NCBI RefSeq assembly: GCF_000242875.2
Contig: NZ_AEXL02000090.1
Span: 1 to 64,000, forward strand
Origin: Candidatus Nitrosopumilus salarius BD31
Lineage (GTDB): Archaea > Thermoproteota > Nitrososphaeria > Nitrososphaerales > Nitrosopumilaceae
Direction: 5' to 3'
DNA length: 64,000 bases
Below, piece by piece: positions 34,035 through 41,729 of the stretch; position 1 is the stretch's first letter; each line of letters opens with the position of its first letter. A program made the translations under genes and the position numbers. Below the pieces are notes generated by a model. The model was not told the DNA's origin and made no database searches. It was given only the letters and a program-made list of their open reading frames with translations.

Positions 34035-35135
34035 TTGGCAGCATCAAAAACAAAGAAATCTGTAAAGAAAAAAACAACAACCAAAAAAACTAGCACTAAA
34101 AAAACAACAACCAAAAAAACTAGCACTAAAAAAACAACAACCAAAAAAACATCTTCACAGCGAACTAAGGTGATTTGCATATCTCACAAAGAAGACTGTG
34201 ATGGAATTAGCTCTGCTGCACTTATTAGACAAGCCTTTGGTGGTGATGCTATTCTTGTTGATTATCCTGGCCAAATGGAGGCATTAAATCAGGTTGTATC
34301 TGATGAAAAATTAAAGTCATTATTTATCTGTGATTTAGGATTAAGCAAAAAAACTCAAGATGAGTTTATTGATATTATGAAAACATTGAGAAAAAACAAA
34401 GTTTCAGTAACTTACATTGACCATCATGATATAGATCCTAATGTTGTAAAGGCATTAAATAAAATTAAAGTGAAGGTAATACATGATATTAATGAGTGTA
34501 CTGCGGTTTTAGCTTATGCTGCATTCAAATCAAAACTAAATGATCATGCATCCTTTGTTGCAGCATGTGCTGCCATTACTGATTACATGGAAACCAGACC
34601 AATTGGGGCAAAATTACTTCAGATTTATGATAGGCAATTTGCATTGATTAGCGCAACTGTTCTTACTTACAATATTGTGGGGCATCAAAAAGAACCTGAC
34701 TATCTACTGTATTTGGTGGAAGAACTAGCTGAATCCAAATTCCCACATGCAATTCCTAACACTTTTGAGTTTGCACAAATACAAGTAGAGAAACTATCTC
34801 AAATGATTGCCAAAGTAAAACAAGGAATGAAAACTATGAAAAATCTTGGTTATATGGAAATTTTAGATGCTGGTGCTAGTGGCGCTGTTAATTTTGTGAT
34901 GGGTTTGTCTGGAAAAGACGTTGGTGTTGCATACAAGGAACGAATTGATCATGGAATTTACGCCGTATCCGTACGTGGTTCTAAAGACTGTAAAGTTCAC
35001 TTGGGAAAAATTGTTAATATCTTAGCTACTGATCTTGGTGGTTCTGGAGGGGGTCATGATAAGGCATGTGGTGCAGTAATTCCAAAACCAAAAATAAAAA
35101 AATTCATTACAGAATTAAACAAAAAAATCGCTTAA
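34035..35135 (+). CDS. DHH/DHHA1 phosphoesterase with Lys/Thr-rich N-terminal tail
   Basis: 366 residues from a TTG start. Residues 5-42 are a Lys/Thr/Ser repeat (KKTTTKKTSTKKTTTKKTST). The DHH domain follows with KEDCDGISSAAL (metal-binding Asp residues), FICDLGL and YIDHHDIDP, then a DHHA1 domain with GGSGGGHDKACGA. The family includes RecJ-like nucleases and nano-RNases/pAp phosphatases; this size suggests an archaeal RecJ/NrnA-like enzyme. The basic tail would bind nucleic acid non-specifically, by analogy with histone-like tails (inference). Overlaps the convergent PPOX gene by four bases. Confidence 0.82.
   Translation: MAASKTKKSVKKKTTTKKTSTKKTTTKKTSTKKTTTKKTSSQRTKVICISHKEDCDGISSAALIRQAFGGDAILVDYPGQMEALNQVVSDEKLKSLFICDLGLSKKTQDEFIDIMKTLRKNKVSVTYIDHHDIDPNVVKALNKIKVKVIHDINECTAVLAYAAFKSKLNDHASFVAACAAITDYMETRPIGAKLLQIYDRQFALISATVLTYNIVGHQKEPDYLLYLVEELAESKFPHAIPNTFEFAQIQVEKLSQMIAKVKQGMKTMKNLGYMEILDAGASGAVNFVMGLSGKDVGVAYKERIDHGIYAVSVRGSKDCKVHLGKIVNILATDLGGSGGGHDKACGAVIPKPKIKKFITELNKKIA
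34071..34150 (+). repeat. 30-bp tandem repeat encoding the Lys/Thr tail
   Basis: A perfect 30-base unit, 34081-34110 repeated at 34111-34140, with 10-base partial copies on each side. It encodes ten residues per unit (TKKTSTKKTT pattern). Being a multiple of three, copy-number change would alter tail length only. Confidence 0.9.
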
Positions 35136-35500
35136 TCTAGTTTAATTGTAAAAGCCACAAAATCACCTTTGTTTCTAGTTACAAATTTGGCAATTTTTGC
35201 TGCAATGCCATATTTCTTATCTCTCAACTTTACTACGTTACCTGTCTGAACATCTGGCAAAAATTTTGCAATACCTGATATCCATTTTCCAGTAATCTTT
35301 CCCCTCATTGTGCATGTTGCAATCTTTACTTGCTGATTATTTCTAATCCTTTTTACTTTACCTGTCAATTCTCTTGTAACTATGACGATCAAATCATTTT
35401 CTACTACAAACCATACTGGTGTTCTTATTGGTTGATTATTTTTTCTGTATGATTCAAGTGAGATATATTTTTGTGATTTTAGCTCGTCTAAAGTTGACAT
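35132..35500 (-). CDS. PPOX-class (F420/FMN) split-barrel protein
   Basis: 122 residues. The opening LKSQKYISLESYRKNNQPIRTPVWFVVEND and TGKVKRIRNNQQVKIATCTMRG are the signature of the PPOX-class F420-dependent oxidoreductases (Rv2061-like). A small dimeric flavin- or F420-binding barrel; substrate unknown. Its stop overlaps the convergent DHH gene by four bases. Confidence 0.75.
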   Translation of the reverse strand: MSTLDELKSQKYISLESYRKNNQPIRTPVWFVVENDLIVIVTRELTGKVKRIRNNQQVKIATCTMRGKITGKWISGIAKFLPDVQTGNVVKLRDKKYGIAAKIAKFVTRNKGDFVAFTIKLD

Positions 35501-35520
35501 ATTTTGTTGCTGTTCTCATC

Positions 35521-36345
35521 TTAAAATCTAGGAATTATGCTGATTTTTGATTTTGATGAAACCATGATTATTGCAATTACTGATACTAGTAAAACCAGCG
35601 ATGCTATTGTCCCAAATTCTGGAACTACTACCCCGTCTTTGATTTCAACCTGAATCGATTTTTTGTACTCTGATGATGATCCTTGGTTTGCTGTAATTGA
35701 ATACATTCCATTCTCTTTCCATATTGGACCACCTGTTTTAATTTCTAATTGGAATTTTCCTTGTGCATCTGGACTTACTTGCCCAATTGAAATTATGTTT
35801 CCACTTGGTGCATTTACGATAAATGTAATATCCGTACTTCTAATTTCTGTATATCCGTTAATTTTGATAATGTTTGATCCGTTAACTGTGTCTGCTGTAA
35901 GTGTGATCTTACTTGAACCTGTTGCTTGCGGTGTGCTTACTGCTGGTTCTGGAGATGGTTGAGTAATTTGGTTTCTTGGCATTGCCTCAGATGTTACTGT
36001 AAATTGTGTTTTTGCTGTAACTTGTGTTTCTTCCTGACTTGCAATTACGGTGTATGTTCCTGTTTTGAAACTTGGAAGAGTTGGATGCATTAGATCTCTG
36101 AATGTCCCATCATCACTTATTGCCACTGATGGTCTATACACAACAATTCCATCTGGATCAGTTACGGTAATTCTTACTGATTTCCATTGTGAGACATCAG
36201 TTATTTTTCCAGTTATCCAAATTGAATCCAAAGACTTGATGTTTTCCTCAGAGACGCTAACTTGTATTGTTGATTCTGCAAACACCGAAGTTGAAAATAT
36301 TGAAACTGCGATTAATGCTAATAATGAAACCCTAAACACATACAT
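35521..36345 (-). CDS. Secreted surface protein with PEFG C-terminal sorting signal
   Basis: 274 residues. N-terminal signal peptide (SLLALIAVSIFSTSVFAES; cleavage probably after FAE or VFA). Two repeated Ig-like or MG2-like segments follow (ITDVSQWKSVRITVTDPDGIVVYRP; TGTYTVIASQEETQVTA; then NGMYSITANQG), separated by a Pro/Ser linker (TQPSPEPAVSTPQATGSS). The C-terminus VVVPEFGTIASLVLLVSVIA plus a basic end is the PEFG-CTERM signal, a thaumarchaeal substrate of an exosortase/archaeosortase-like enzyme. The mature protein should be at the cell surface. Role unknown. Confidence 0.85.
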   Translation of the reverse strand: MYVFRVSLLALIAVSIFSTSVFAESTIQVSVSEENIKSLDSIWITGKITDVSQWKSVRITVTDPDGIVVYRPSVAISDDGTFRDLMHPTLPSFKTGTYTVIASQEETQVTAKTQFTVTSEAMPRNQITQPSPEPAVSTPQATGSSKITLTADTVNGSNIIKINGYTEIRSTDITFIVNAPSGNIISIGQVSPDAQGKFQLEIKTGGPIWKENGMYSITANQGSSSEYKKSIQVEIKDGVVVPEFGTIASLVLLVSVIAIIMVSSKSKISIIPRF

Positions 36346-36413
36346 TCTGAATATTGCATATATATGAATTGTATATATGATTTTATAGTAATAATCATAT
36401 CTTTGAATCTTTT

Positions 36414-36869
36414 TTATCCCGAAAATTCAATGATGGCGTCAATTTCTGTCATGGCATCTAATGGCAGACTAGCAACACCCACTGCAATTCTAGAATGCTT
36501 TCCTTTTTCCCCAAATATCTCAAAAAACAAATCTGAAGCTGGATTGATTACTTTTGGTTGCTGGGAAAATTCTGGAACAGAATTTACAAATCCTGACAAT
36601 CTTACTATTTTACTTACTTTATCCAGATTTCCTAACTCTTTTTTTATCTGAGCCAAGATATTGATAGCACACATCCTTGCAGATTTTTGGGCAGTCTCTA
36701 AATTATCATCTGATACCTTTCCCGTGAAAATCATCTTACCATCCTCCATTGGAATCTGTCCTGAGATGAAAAGCAAATTACTTGTTTTTACTGCTGGAAC
36801 ATAAGATCCTGCTGGTGTCGGTGGATTTGGAAGTTTAATTCCCAATGACTCTAGTTTCTCTTCTATCAC
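36414..36869 (-). CDS. RidA (YjgF/UK114) family protein
   Basis: 151 residues. Typical blocks PPTPAGSYVPAVKTSNLLFISGQIP, MCAINILAQIKKELGNLDKVSKIVRLSGFVNSVPEF and RIAVGVASLPLDAMTEIDAI. The catalytic Arg of RidA enamine deaminases normally lies in R-x-x-V-x-V-x-x-L-P; here HSRIAVGVASLPLDA fits. It clears reactive enamines arising from PLP enzymes, though this longer, atypical N-terminal subgroup may differ. Confidence 0.88.
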   Translation of the reverse strand: MIEEKLESLGIKLPNPPTPAGSYVPAVKTSNLLFISGQIPMEDGKMIFTGKVSDDNLETAQKSARMCAINILAQIKKELGNLDKVSKIVRLSGFVNSVPEFSQQPKVINPASDLFFEIFGEKGKHSRIAVGVASLPLDAMTEIDAIIEFSG

Positions 36870-36895
36870 AAATATGGTGGCGTCTTTTGGTGATT

Positions 36896-38056
36896 TTAGT
36901 TTTTACTTATCTTGATGTGGACTTTTTCGCCTTTGTTTGAGTTATTTTGATAAACAGTTCTAGTTTTGTAACCTTGGTTTTGCAGACACCCGTCTAGAAT
37001 TGATACCCATGGTAATGAATGACCGCTGTTAAGTTTGGATTCTACTGTAATATTTTTTGTATTTGCTTCAAAGTTGACATGTCCAGAACACGTAATTTGC
37101 ATTACTGCATCCATTATCTCAATAACGTCGTCTAGTGATTTTGATTTCAAAGATATTCCATTTTTTTCTAGCATCTTGAACATTTCTAATTCTGGTTTTT
37201 TTGATATTATTGATGCACTAAGAATGTGGTGCAAACCTGTTTCATTTACTGTTTTGATTATCTTGCAGATCTCTTGAGCTTCTACTTTTGACATATCTGC
37301 AAGTGCTTTTGTTTTCATTGCATTTTTCCAAATGTTTGAAAATACTCTCTCTTGATTTGTTCCAAGAATTTCAGTTGATGAAAAAATTGCCCCTTTCCCA
37401 TTATCGTTATTCACCATCAATAATTCTGTCTCATCAAAAATAAAGCAGTTCTGACAAATCTCCGATGCCCTAATTTCAACTCCATCTGGAATAGATCTGA
37501 AAGCCTCAGAACCAATTTGTATGGGAGTGACAAGAACTTTGACATCTAAATTGCGACGCAAAACTGATAGTAGTTGGTCTTTGCATTCTGCTAACAACCC
37601 AAACCCCCATTGGTCTGCCATAATTTTGATTGATGATTTTGAACCTTCAATCATAGTTTGAAGCTGAGTTACAACATTATTTGCACTCATGTGGAAATAT
37701 CTTCTCTCTTCTGATCCTCTTGTTTTTCTACTTTCCTCACTTGCTTTCTTCAAGTTTGAGATTAGTGTATTCATTGCATTTACCTTGTTTATTTGCTCGT
37801 GAATTATTCCATCAAATGCATCCTCTGGCGCAATTGCAGTACACATGATTGGCTTACTTTTTGAAATGATTACCAGTTTTTTGCTTTCCAATTTTAACAA
37901 AGTTGGATATATCTTAGTTCGTGGAATCTCTGAATGATACGCCAGTTCTCCAGCTGAAACTGCACCTCTTGAAATTAATGCCACATATGCTTGTGCCTCA
38001 TACTTGCTCAGTCCAAATTCTTCCAAGCTTACTGTCAGTACTTTCTCATTTACCAT
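36896..38056 (-). CDS. TrmB-family transcriptional regulator
   Basis: 386 residues. The N-terminal winged helix (LEEFGLSKYEAQAYVALISRG...IPRTKIYPTLLKLESKKLV) is the TrmB family signature. A coiled-coil dimer segment and a PLD-like effector domain follow (SIKIMADQWGFGLLAECKDQ, VLVTPIQIG, CQNCFIFDETELLMVNN). The C-terminal 130 residues add a further domain (ITCSGHVNFEANTKNITVES). It binds DNA and probably a sugar or metabolite ligand. It is transcribed divergently from the division operon, 114 bases away. Confidence 0.85.
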   Translation of the reverse strand: MVNEKVLTVSLEEFGLSKYEAQAYVALISRGAVSAGELAYHSEIPRTKIYPTLLKLESKKLVIISKSKPIMCTAIAPEDAFDGIIHEQINKVNAMNTLISNLKKASEESRKTRGSEERRYFHMSANNVVTQLQTMIEGSKSSIKIMADQWGFGLLAECKDQLLSVLRRNLDVKVLVTPIQIGSEAFRSIPDGVEIRASEICQNCFIFDETELLMVNNDNGKGAIFSSTEILGTNQERVFSNIWKNAMKTKALADMSKVEAQEICKIIKTVNETGLHHILSASIISKKPELEMFKMLEKNGISLKSKSLDDVIEIMDAVMQITCSGHVNFEANTKNITVESKLNSGHSLPWVSILDGCLQNQGYKTRTVYQNNSNKGEKVHIKISKN

Positions 38057-38170
38057 GTATTTCTTTGATTTGTTATTAGGTAAAATTGAGAGCTAAATTC
38101 CTTTACACAAATACTCAAAAAAAATTCAAATTGTATCTGCGGACAGGTGTCACTGCGGTTACTAAATTAG

Positions 38171-38776
38171 ATGATACGCTGTCCTCATATACAAAATCTA
38201 GAAGAATTGTCTGTTATGTTGGTAAAATACAGTATTCCTTTAGAACAAGGAACTATCTCTCACTCTGTAACTCTTGTTCCAAGACTAGAGTATTCATTTA
38301 ATTTGTTAAATGGTGTGATTGAAATTCTTGAGGAAAAACGAAATGAGCTAAAAGAATCAAACAAATTCTTGATTTTAGATTTTAATGAATATGATAAACT
38401 TCATCTAAATGCTATAAGACTAGAGCAAATCATGATCCGCTCCCTTGATATTCTCTTGCACATCAAACAGAAAACTGGTTGTATCACTGGAATTCACAGT
38501 ATTCCTGAGGTTCTGCCTGTCTCTATTCCTATGATTAGGACTGTAAGTGCACAACTCTTTGGTATTATTCCGCACTGCAGCCAGAAACTCTCTGAACTAT
38601 CTGTTCATCTTGGTAGCATAGTGCTTGATTCTGCAGTTCTTACTAAAGCAAGATTTGATTTTAGTCAGTCAAACGAGGAATCTGCGAGTATTCTTGATGA
38701 AGTAAAATTGATGGCAGACTCTAAATTAAGTAAGCAGTACCCTAATCTTGATTTTTCGAAATTATGCAATAATTAA
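38171..38776 (+). CDS. Divergent CdvB / ESCRT-III-like protein
   Basis: 201 residues. Long helical N-terminal half with an early hairpin (NLLNGVIEILEEKRNELKES...NAIRLEQIMIRSLDILLHI). Then comes a block that lines up with archaeal CdvB: VLPVSIPMIRTVSAQLFGIIP, QKLSELSVHLGSIVL, and SASILDEVKLMADSKLSKQYP (the usual ending I-L-x-E-A...A-E-x-K-x-x-x-x-F/Y-P). The position directly upstream of cdvC supports a role as a membrane-remodelling filament disassembled by CdvC. Sequence similarity is weak, so the assignment is by pattern and context. The start could also be a downstream codon near MLVKYS. Confidence 0.6.
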   Translation: MIRCPHIQNLEELSVMLVKYSIPLEQGTISHSVTLVPRLEYSFNLLNGVIEILEEKRNELKESNKFLILDFNEYDKLHLNAIRLEQIMIRSLDILLHIKQKTGCITGIHSIPEVLPVSIPMIRTVSAQLFGIIPHCSQKLSELSVHLGSIVLDSAVLTKARFDFSQSNEESASILDEVKLMADSKLSKQYPNLDFSKLCNN

Positions 38777-38778
38777 TT

Positions 38779-39264
38779 ATGTTGAACTCTATTCGTGATT
38801 TCTCAAAGGATATTGGAAGAATAAAATCTATTTCTTCTAAAATTGACAAGAAATTATCTGAGATAAAGCCATCTGATGAGAATACTATTGATCATCTTAC
38901 CTTTGAAGAACTGCAAGATTTGAACAAGCTAGTTGGAATTGCCGATTTCCTGCTATGTAAACATTCAGACAAAAAGGAACTCCAGTCAATTTTACAATAT
39001 TTCAAATCTGTTATATCTGATACTGCAAATTCCATAATAGAAATTGATGATGATGTCTCTGAACTAATTCTTGCTGCAGAAGACTCTATTAACAAAGTCA
39101 AGGACATGCATACTAACATCTCAGATAAATCCGATTTTAAGAAAAAGTATCATGATGGACCTGACTATAACGAGTATGAAACAAGTGCAATAAATTTAAC
39201 AACTTTTGTTACACAGATTCACCCTCTAGGATACCAAGAAAAATCTCAAGAGGATACTGCGTAG
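38779..39264 (+). CDS. Unknown helical protein in the cdv operon
   Basis: 161 residues, almost all helix and acidic (IRDFSKDIGRIKSISSKIDKK; IIEIDDDVSELILAAEDSINK). A less structured C-terminus contains HPLGYQEKSQEDTA. No membrane or metal motif. It begins two bases after the CdvB-like gene and ends nine bases before cdvC, so it is cotranscribed and may be a division partner or another very divergent ESCRT-III-like subunit. That is inference. Confidence 0.6.
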   Translation: MLNSIRDFSKDIGRIKSISSKIDKKLSEIKPSDENTIDHLTFEELQDLNKLVGIADFLLCKHSDKKELQSILQYFKSVISDTANSIIEIDDDVSELILAAEDSINKVKDMHTNISDKSDFKKKYHDGPDYNEYETSAINLTTFVTQIHPLGYQEKSQEDTA

Positions 39265-39273
39265 GTAATTAAG

Positions 39274-40467
39274 ATGAGTTTAGCCCCCCAAGAATTAGAG
39301 AACACAGCAAGCAAATATGCTTCTGAAGCCATCAAATGTGATTCTCAAGGTGCACGTGGAATGGCAATATCTCATTATCAAAATGCCATTGATACTCTCG
39401 TTAAACTAGTGCAATTATACCCAAACAACAAACTAAACCAAATTTACAAAGACCGATGTAACTCTTATCATAACAGAATAGGTGCGCTCCAGCAAGCACA
39501 TGGAATAGAACCTGCAGTTGATCCAAAGGCTACAGATTCTGAACAAAAGGCATCTGTCCAAAGACAAGAAAATGAAAATGATTTTGAAGAATTAATCATG
39601 AAAGAAAAGCCAGATGTTACTTGGGATCAAGTAATTGGTTTGGATGAAGCTAAAAGCGCATTGCGTGAATCAATAGTGTATCCTACAAAGAGACCCGACT
39701 TGTTTCCTTTAGGTTGGCCAAAAGGAATGTTGCTTTATGGGCCCCCAGGAACTGGTAAAACAATGCTTGCAGCAGCAACTGCAAATGAGATGGATGGTTA
39801 TTTCATTAATGTTGATGCATCGTCCATGATGAGCAAATGGCTTGGTGAGGCAGAAAAGAATGTCTCAAAACTATTTGCAATGGCAAGACAACATGCAGAA
39901 AAAGAAGGTAAACCTGTGATTTTGTTTGTGGATGAAGTTGACTCCTTACTTGGTTCAAGAAATAGTGAAGTAGGTGGGGAGGTTAGAACCAAAAATCAAT
40001 TCCTGACCGAGATGGATGGTGTAAACGGCAAAGGTAAACAACTGATGCTTTATGTAATTGGTGCAACAAACAAACCTTGGAGTCTTGATTGGCCCTTCCT
40101 TAGAAGATTCCAAAAGAGAATCTATGTTTCTCTTCCAACACAAGCCGCAAGAGAAAATCTTTTCAAGCAATACACTGCACCCCTAAGCAAAAATTACAAT
40201 GTAAATAATACTGAACTTGCAAAATTATTTGACGGTTATAGTGCAAGTGATATCAAAGATGTTTGTCAAGCCGCCCAAATCAAAACAGTACATGAAATTT
40301 TCAATGATCCAGAATACCATGAACCCGTAGAAGGTGAGACTCCAAAACAACCAAGAGATCTTACAACCGCTGATTTTAAAGATATTATGGCAAGAAGAAA
40401 ACCAAGTGTTTCTCTTGAAATGATTCGTGCATATCACAAGTGGAGCGAAGAGTTTCAAGCACTGTAG
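39274..40467 (+). CDS. cdvC: CdvC / Vps4-like AAA ATPase
   Basis: 397 residues. MIT domain at residues 5-75 (ASKYASEAIKCDSQGARGMAISHYQNAID), linker, then AAA module: Walker A GPPGTGKT (about 156-163), Walker B ILFVDEVDS, SRH with ATNKPWSLDWPFLRRFQKR, and a Vps4-type C-terminal helix (EMIRAYHKWSEEF). It uses ATP to remodel CdvB filaments during cell division in the Cdv system of thaumarchaea and Sulfolobales. Third gene in an operon with a CdvB-like gene and an unknown gene. Confidence 0.95.
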   Translation: MSLAPQELENTASKYASEAIKCDSQGARGMAISHYQNAIDTLVKLVQLYPNNKLNQIYKDRCNSYHNRIGALQQAHGIEPAVDPKATDSEQKASVQRQENENDFEELIMKEKPDVTWDQVIGLDEAKSALRESIVYPTKRPDLFPLGWPKGMLLYGPPGTGKTMLAAATANEMDGYFINVDASSMMSKWLGEAEKNVSKLFAMARQHAEKEGKPVILFVDEVDSLLGSRNSEVGGEVRTKNQFLTEMDGVNGKGKQLMLYVIGATNKPWSLDWPFLRRFQKRIYVSLPTQAARENLFKQYTAPLSKNYNVNNTELAKLFDGYSASDIKDVCQAAQIKTVHEIFNDPEYHEPVEGETPKQPRDLTTADFKDIMARRKPSVSLEMIRAYHKWSEEFQAL

Positions 40468-40529
40468 ATCTCAAAAATCTTTAAATTTTCATAATATTGC
40501 GATCAATTTTTACATTTTAATTTTCACAT

Positions 40530-40565
40530 AAAACTTAAATTCGCTTTCTAGCGGACTTATCGAGG
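40530..40565 (+). promoter_or_regulatory. Probable carA promoter (TATA-like box)
   Basis: CTTAAAT at 40534-40540 is centred about 29 bases before the first homologous codon of carA (40566), with T/A-rich bases upstream. The distance fits a leaderless transcript starting at or just before 40566, which supports translation from that region despite the lack of a standard start codon. Confidence 0.4.
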
Positions 40566-41729
40566 GTCACAATTACTACAAAGAAATCAAACCACGCAAA
40601 AAAGTTTGGAAAGCTGATTTTTGACGATGGAACTGTTCTTGATGGTGAAGGTTTTGGTTATTCTACAACTACTTTTGGCGAAATTGTCTTCAATACCGGA
40701 ATGGTCGGCTATACTGAAGCCCTCACAGACCCTTCATACTGTGGTCAAATTCTTACACTTACATATCCACTAGTTGGAAATTATGGCGTTCCTGATGTTT
40801 CCATTAAAGATAGCGATGGAATCCCAAAGTTCTTTGAATCTGAGAAAATCCAGGTTCGGGGTCTCGTAGTTCATGAACTATCCCTTACTGCAAGTCACTG
40901 GAATCTTTCCATGACACTAGATGAATGGTTATACAACGAAAAGATTCCGGGAATCTCTGGAATTGATACACGTGAGCTAACAAAGAAGATTAGAACTGGC
41001 GGTGTCATGATGGCAGCACTAGTTGTATCTGATTCTGAAATTAATGTAGATGAGATAAAAAAACAGCTTACAATTGCTCCAAAATATGATTCTGAGCAAT
41101 TTATGGATGATGTGTCAACTAAACAAGAAAAAGTATATGGAAATGAAATCCAGTCTGTGGTTGTAGTTGACACTGGTGCAAAAAATGCAATAATTCGAAA
41201 CATTCGTGAAATTGGTTACAAAGTAATTCGTCTTCCATGGGATACTACATATGAGAAGATAATGTCTTACCATCCAAAAGGCGTCGTGTTAAGTAGCGGT
41301 CCTGGTGATCCTCAAAAATGCCCTGACACGATTAACACTGCTAAAAAATTAATTGAAAATAATGTTCCTACGTTGGGGATTTGTTTGGGCGCACAAATTA
41401 TTGGCATTGCAGGAAACACTGACACTTACAAACTAAAGTACGGGCATCGTGGACAAAACAAACCATGTGTCAATTTAGAGAACAATCAAGTTTATGTGAC
41501 TAGTCAGAATCATGGGTATGGGATTACTCCAGAATCTCTTGCAAAGTCTGAATTTAATTTATGGTTTACAAATGCAGACGACAAAACAGTTGAAGGAATA
41601 AAACACAAAAAACAAAAGTGCATTGCAGTACAGTTTCACCCCGAAGCTGCACCTGGTCCTTACGATTGCAAGTTCGTCTTTGAAGAGCTACAACACCTTA
41701 TGGAGGAAGGAACATCTGCCAAAGAATGA
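40566..41729 (+). CDS. carA: Carbamoyl-phosphate synthase small subunit, start codon non-standard
   Basis: About 387 residues if read from 40566. The first ATG in frame (40701) is inside the conserved core. The 45 codons before it are clearly coding (FGKLIFDDGTVLDGEGFGY, then STTTFGEIVFNTG), so the real start is at GTC 40566 or ATT 40572, neither a usual start. Class I amidotransferase domain with Cys nucleophile in GICLGAQIIG, and His and Glu in QFHPEA. It hydrolyses glutamine and channels ammonia to CarB for pyrimidine and arginine synthesis. Its 3' end overlaps carB by 14 bases. Confidence 0.9.
   Translation, partial: VTITTKKSNHAKKFGKLIFDDGTVLDGEGFGYSTTTFGEIVFNTGMVGYTEALTDPSYCGQILTLTYPLVGNYGVPDVSIKDSDGIPKFFESEKIQVRGLVVHELSLTASHWNLSMTLDEWLYNEKIPGISGIDTRELTKKIRTGGVMMAALVVSDSEINVDEIKKQLTIAPKYDSEQFMDDVSTKQEKVYGNEIQSVVVVDTGAKNAIIRNIREIGYKVIRLPWDTTYEKIMSYHPKGVVLSSGPGDPQKCPDTINTAKKLIENNVPTLGICLGAQIIGIAGNTDTYKLKYGHRGQNKPCVNLENNQVYVTSQNHGYGITPESLAKSEFNLWFTNADDKTVEGIKHKKQKCIAVQFHPEAAPGPYDCKFVFEELQHLMEEGTSAKE

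Noticed and set aside
33998-34180. Highly hydrophobic minus-strand frame (repeated VVFLVLVF)
   Set aside because: Antisense of the Lys/Thr repeat, so hydrophobicity is an artefact.
38086-38301. 71-residue frame before the CdvB-like gene
   Set aside because: Overlaps the CdvB-like gene in another frame and lacks any motif.
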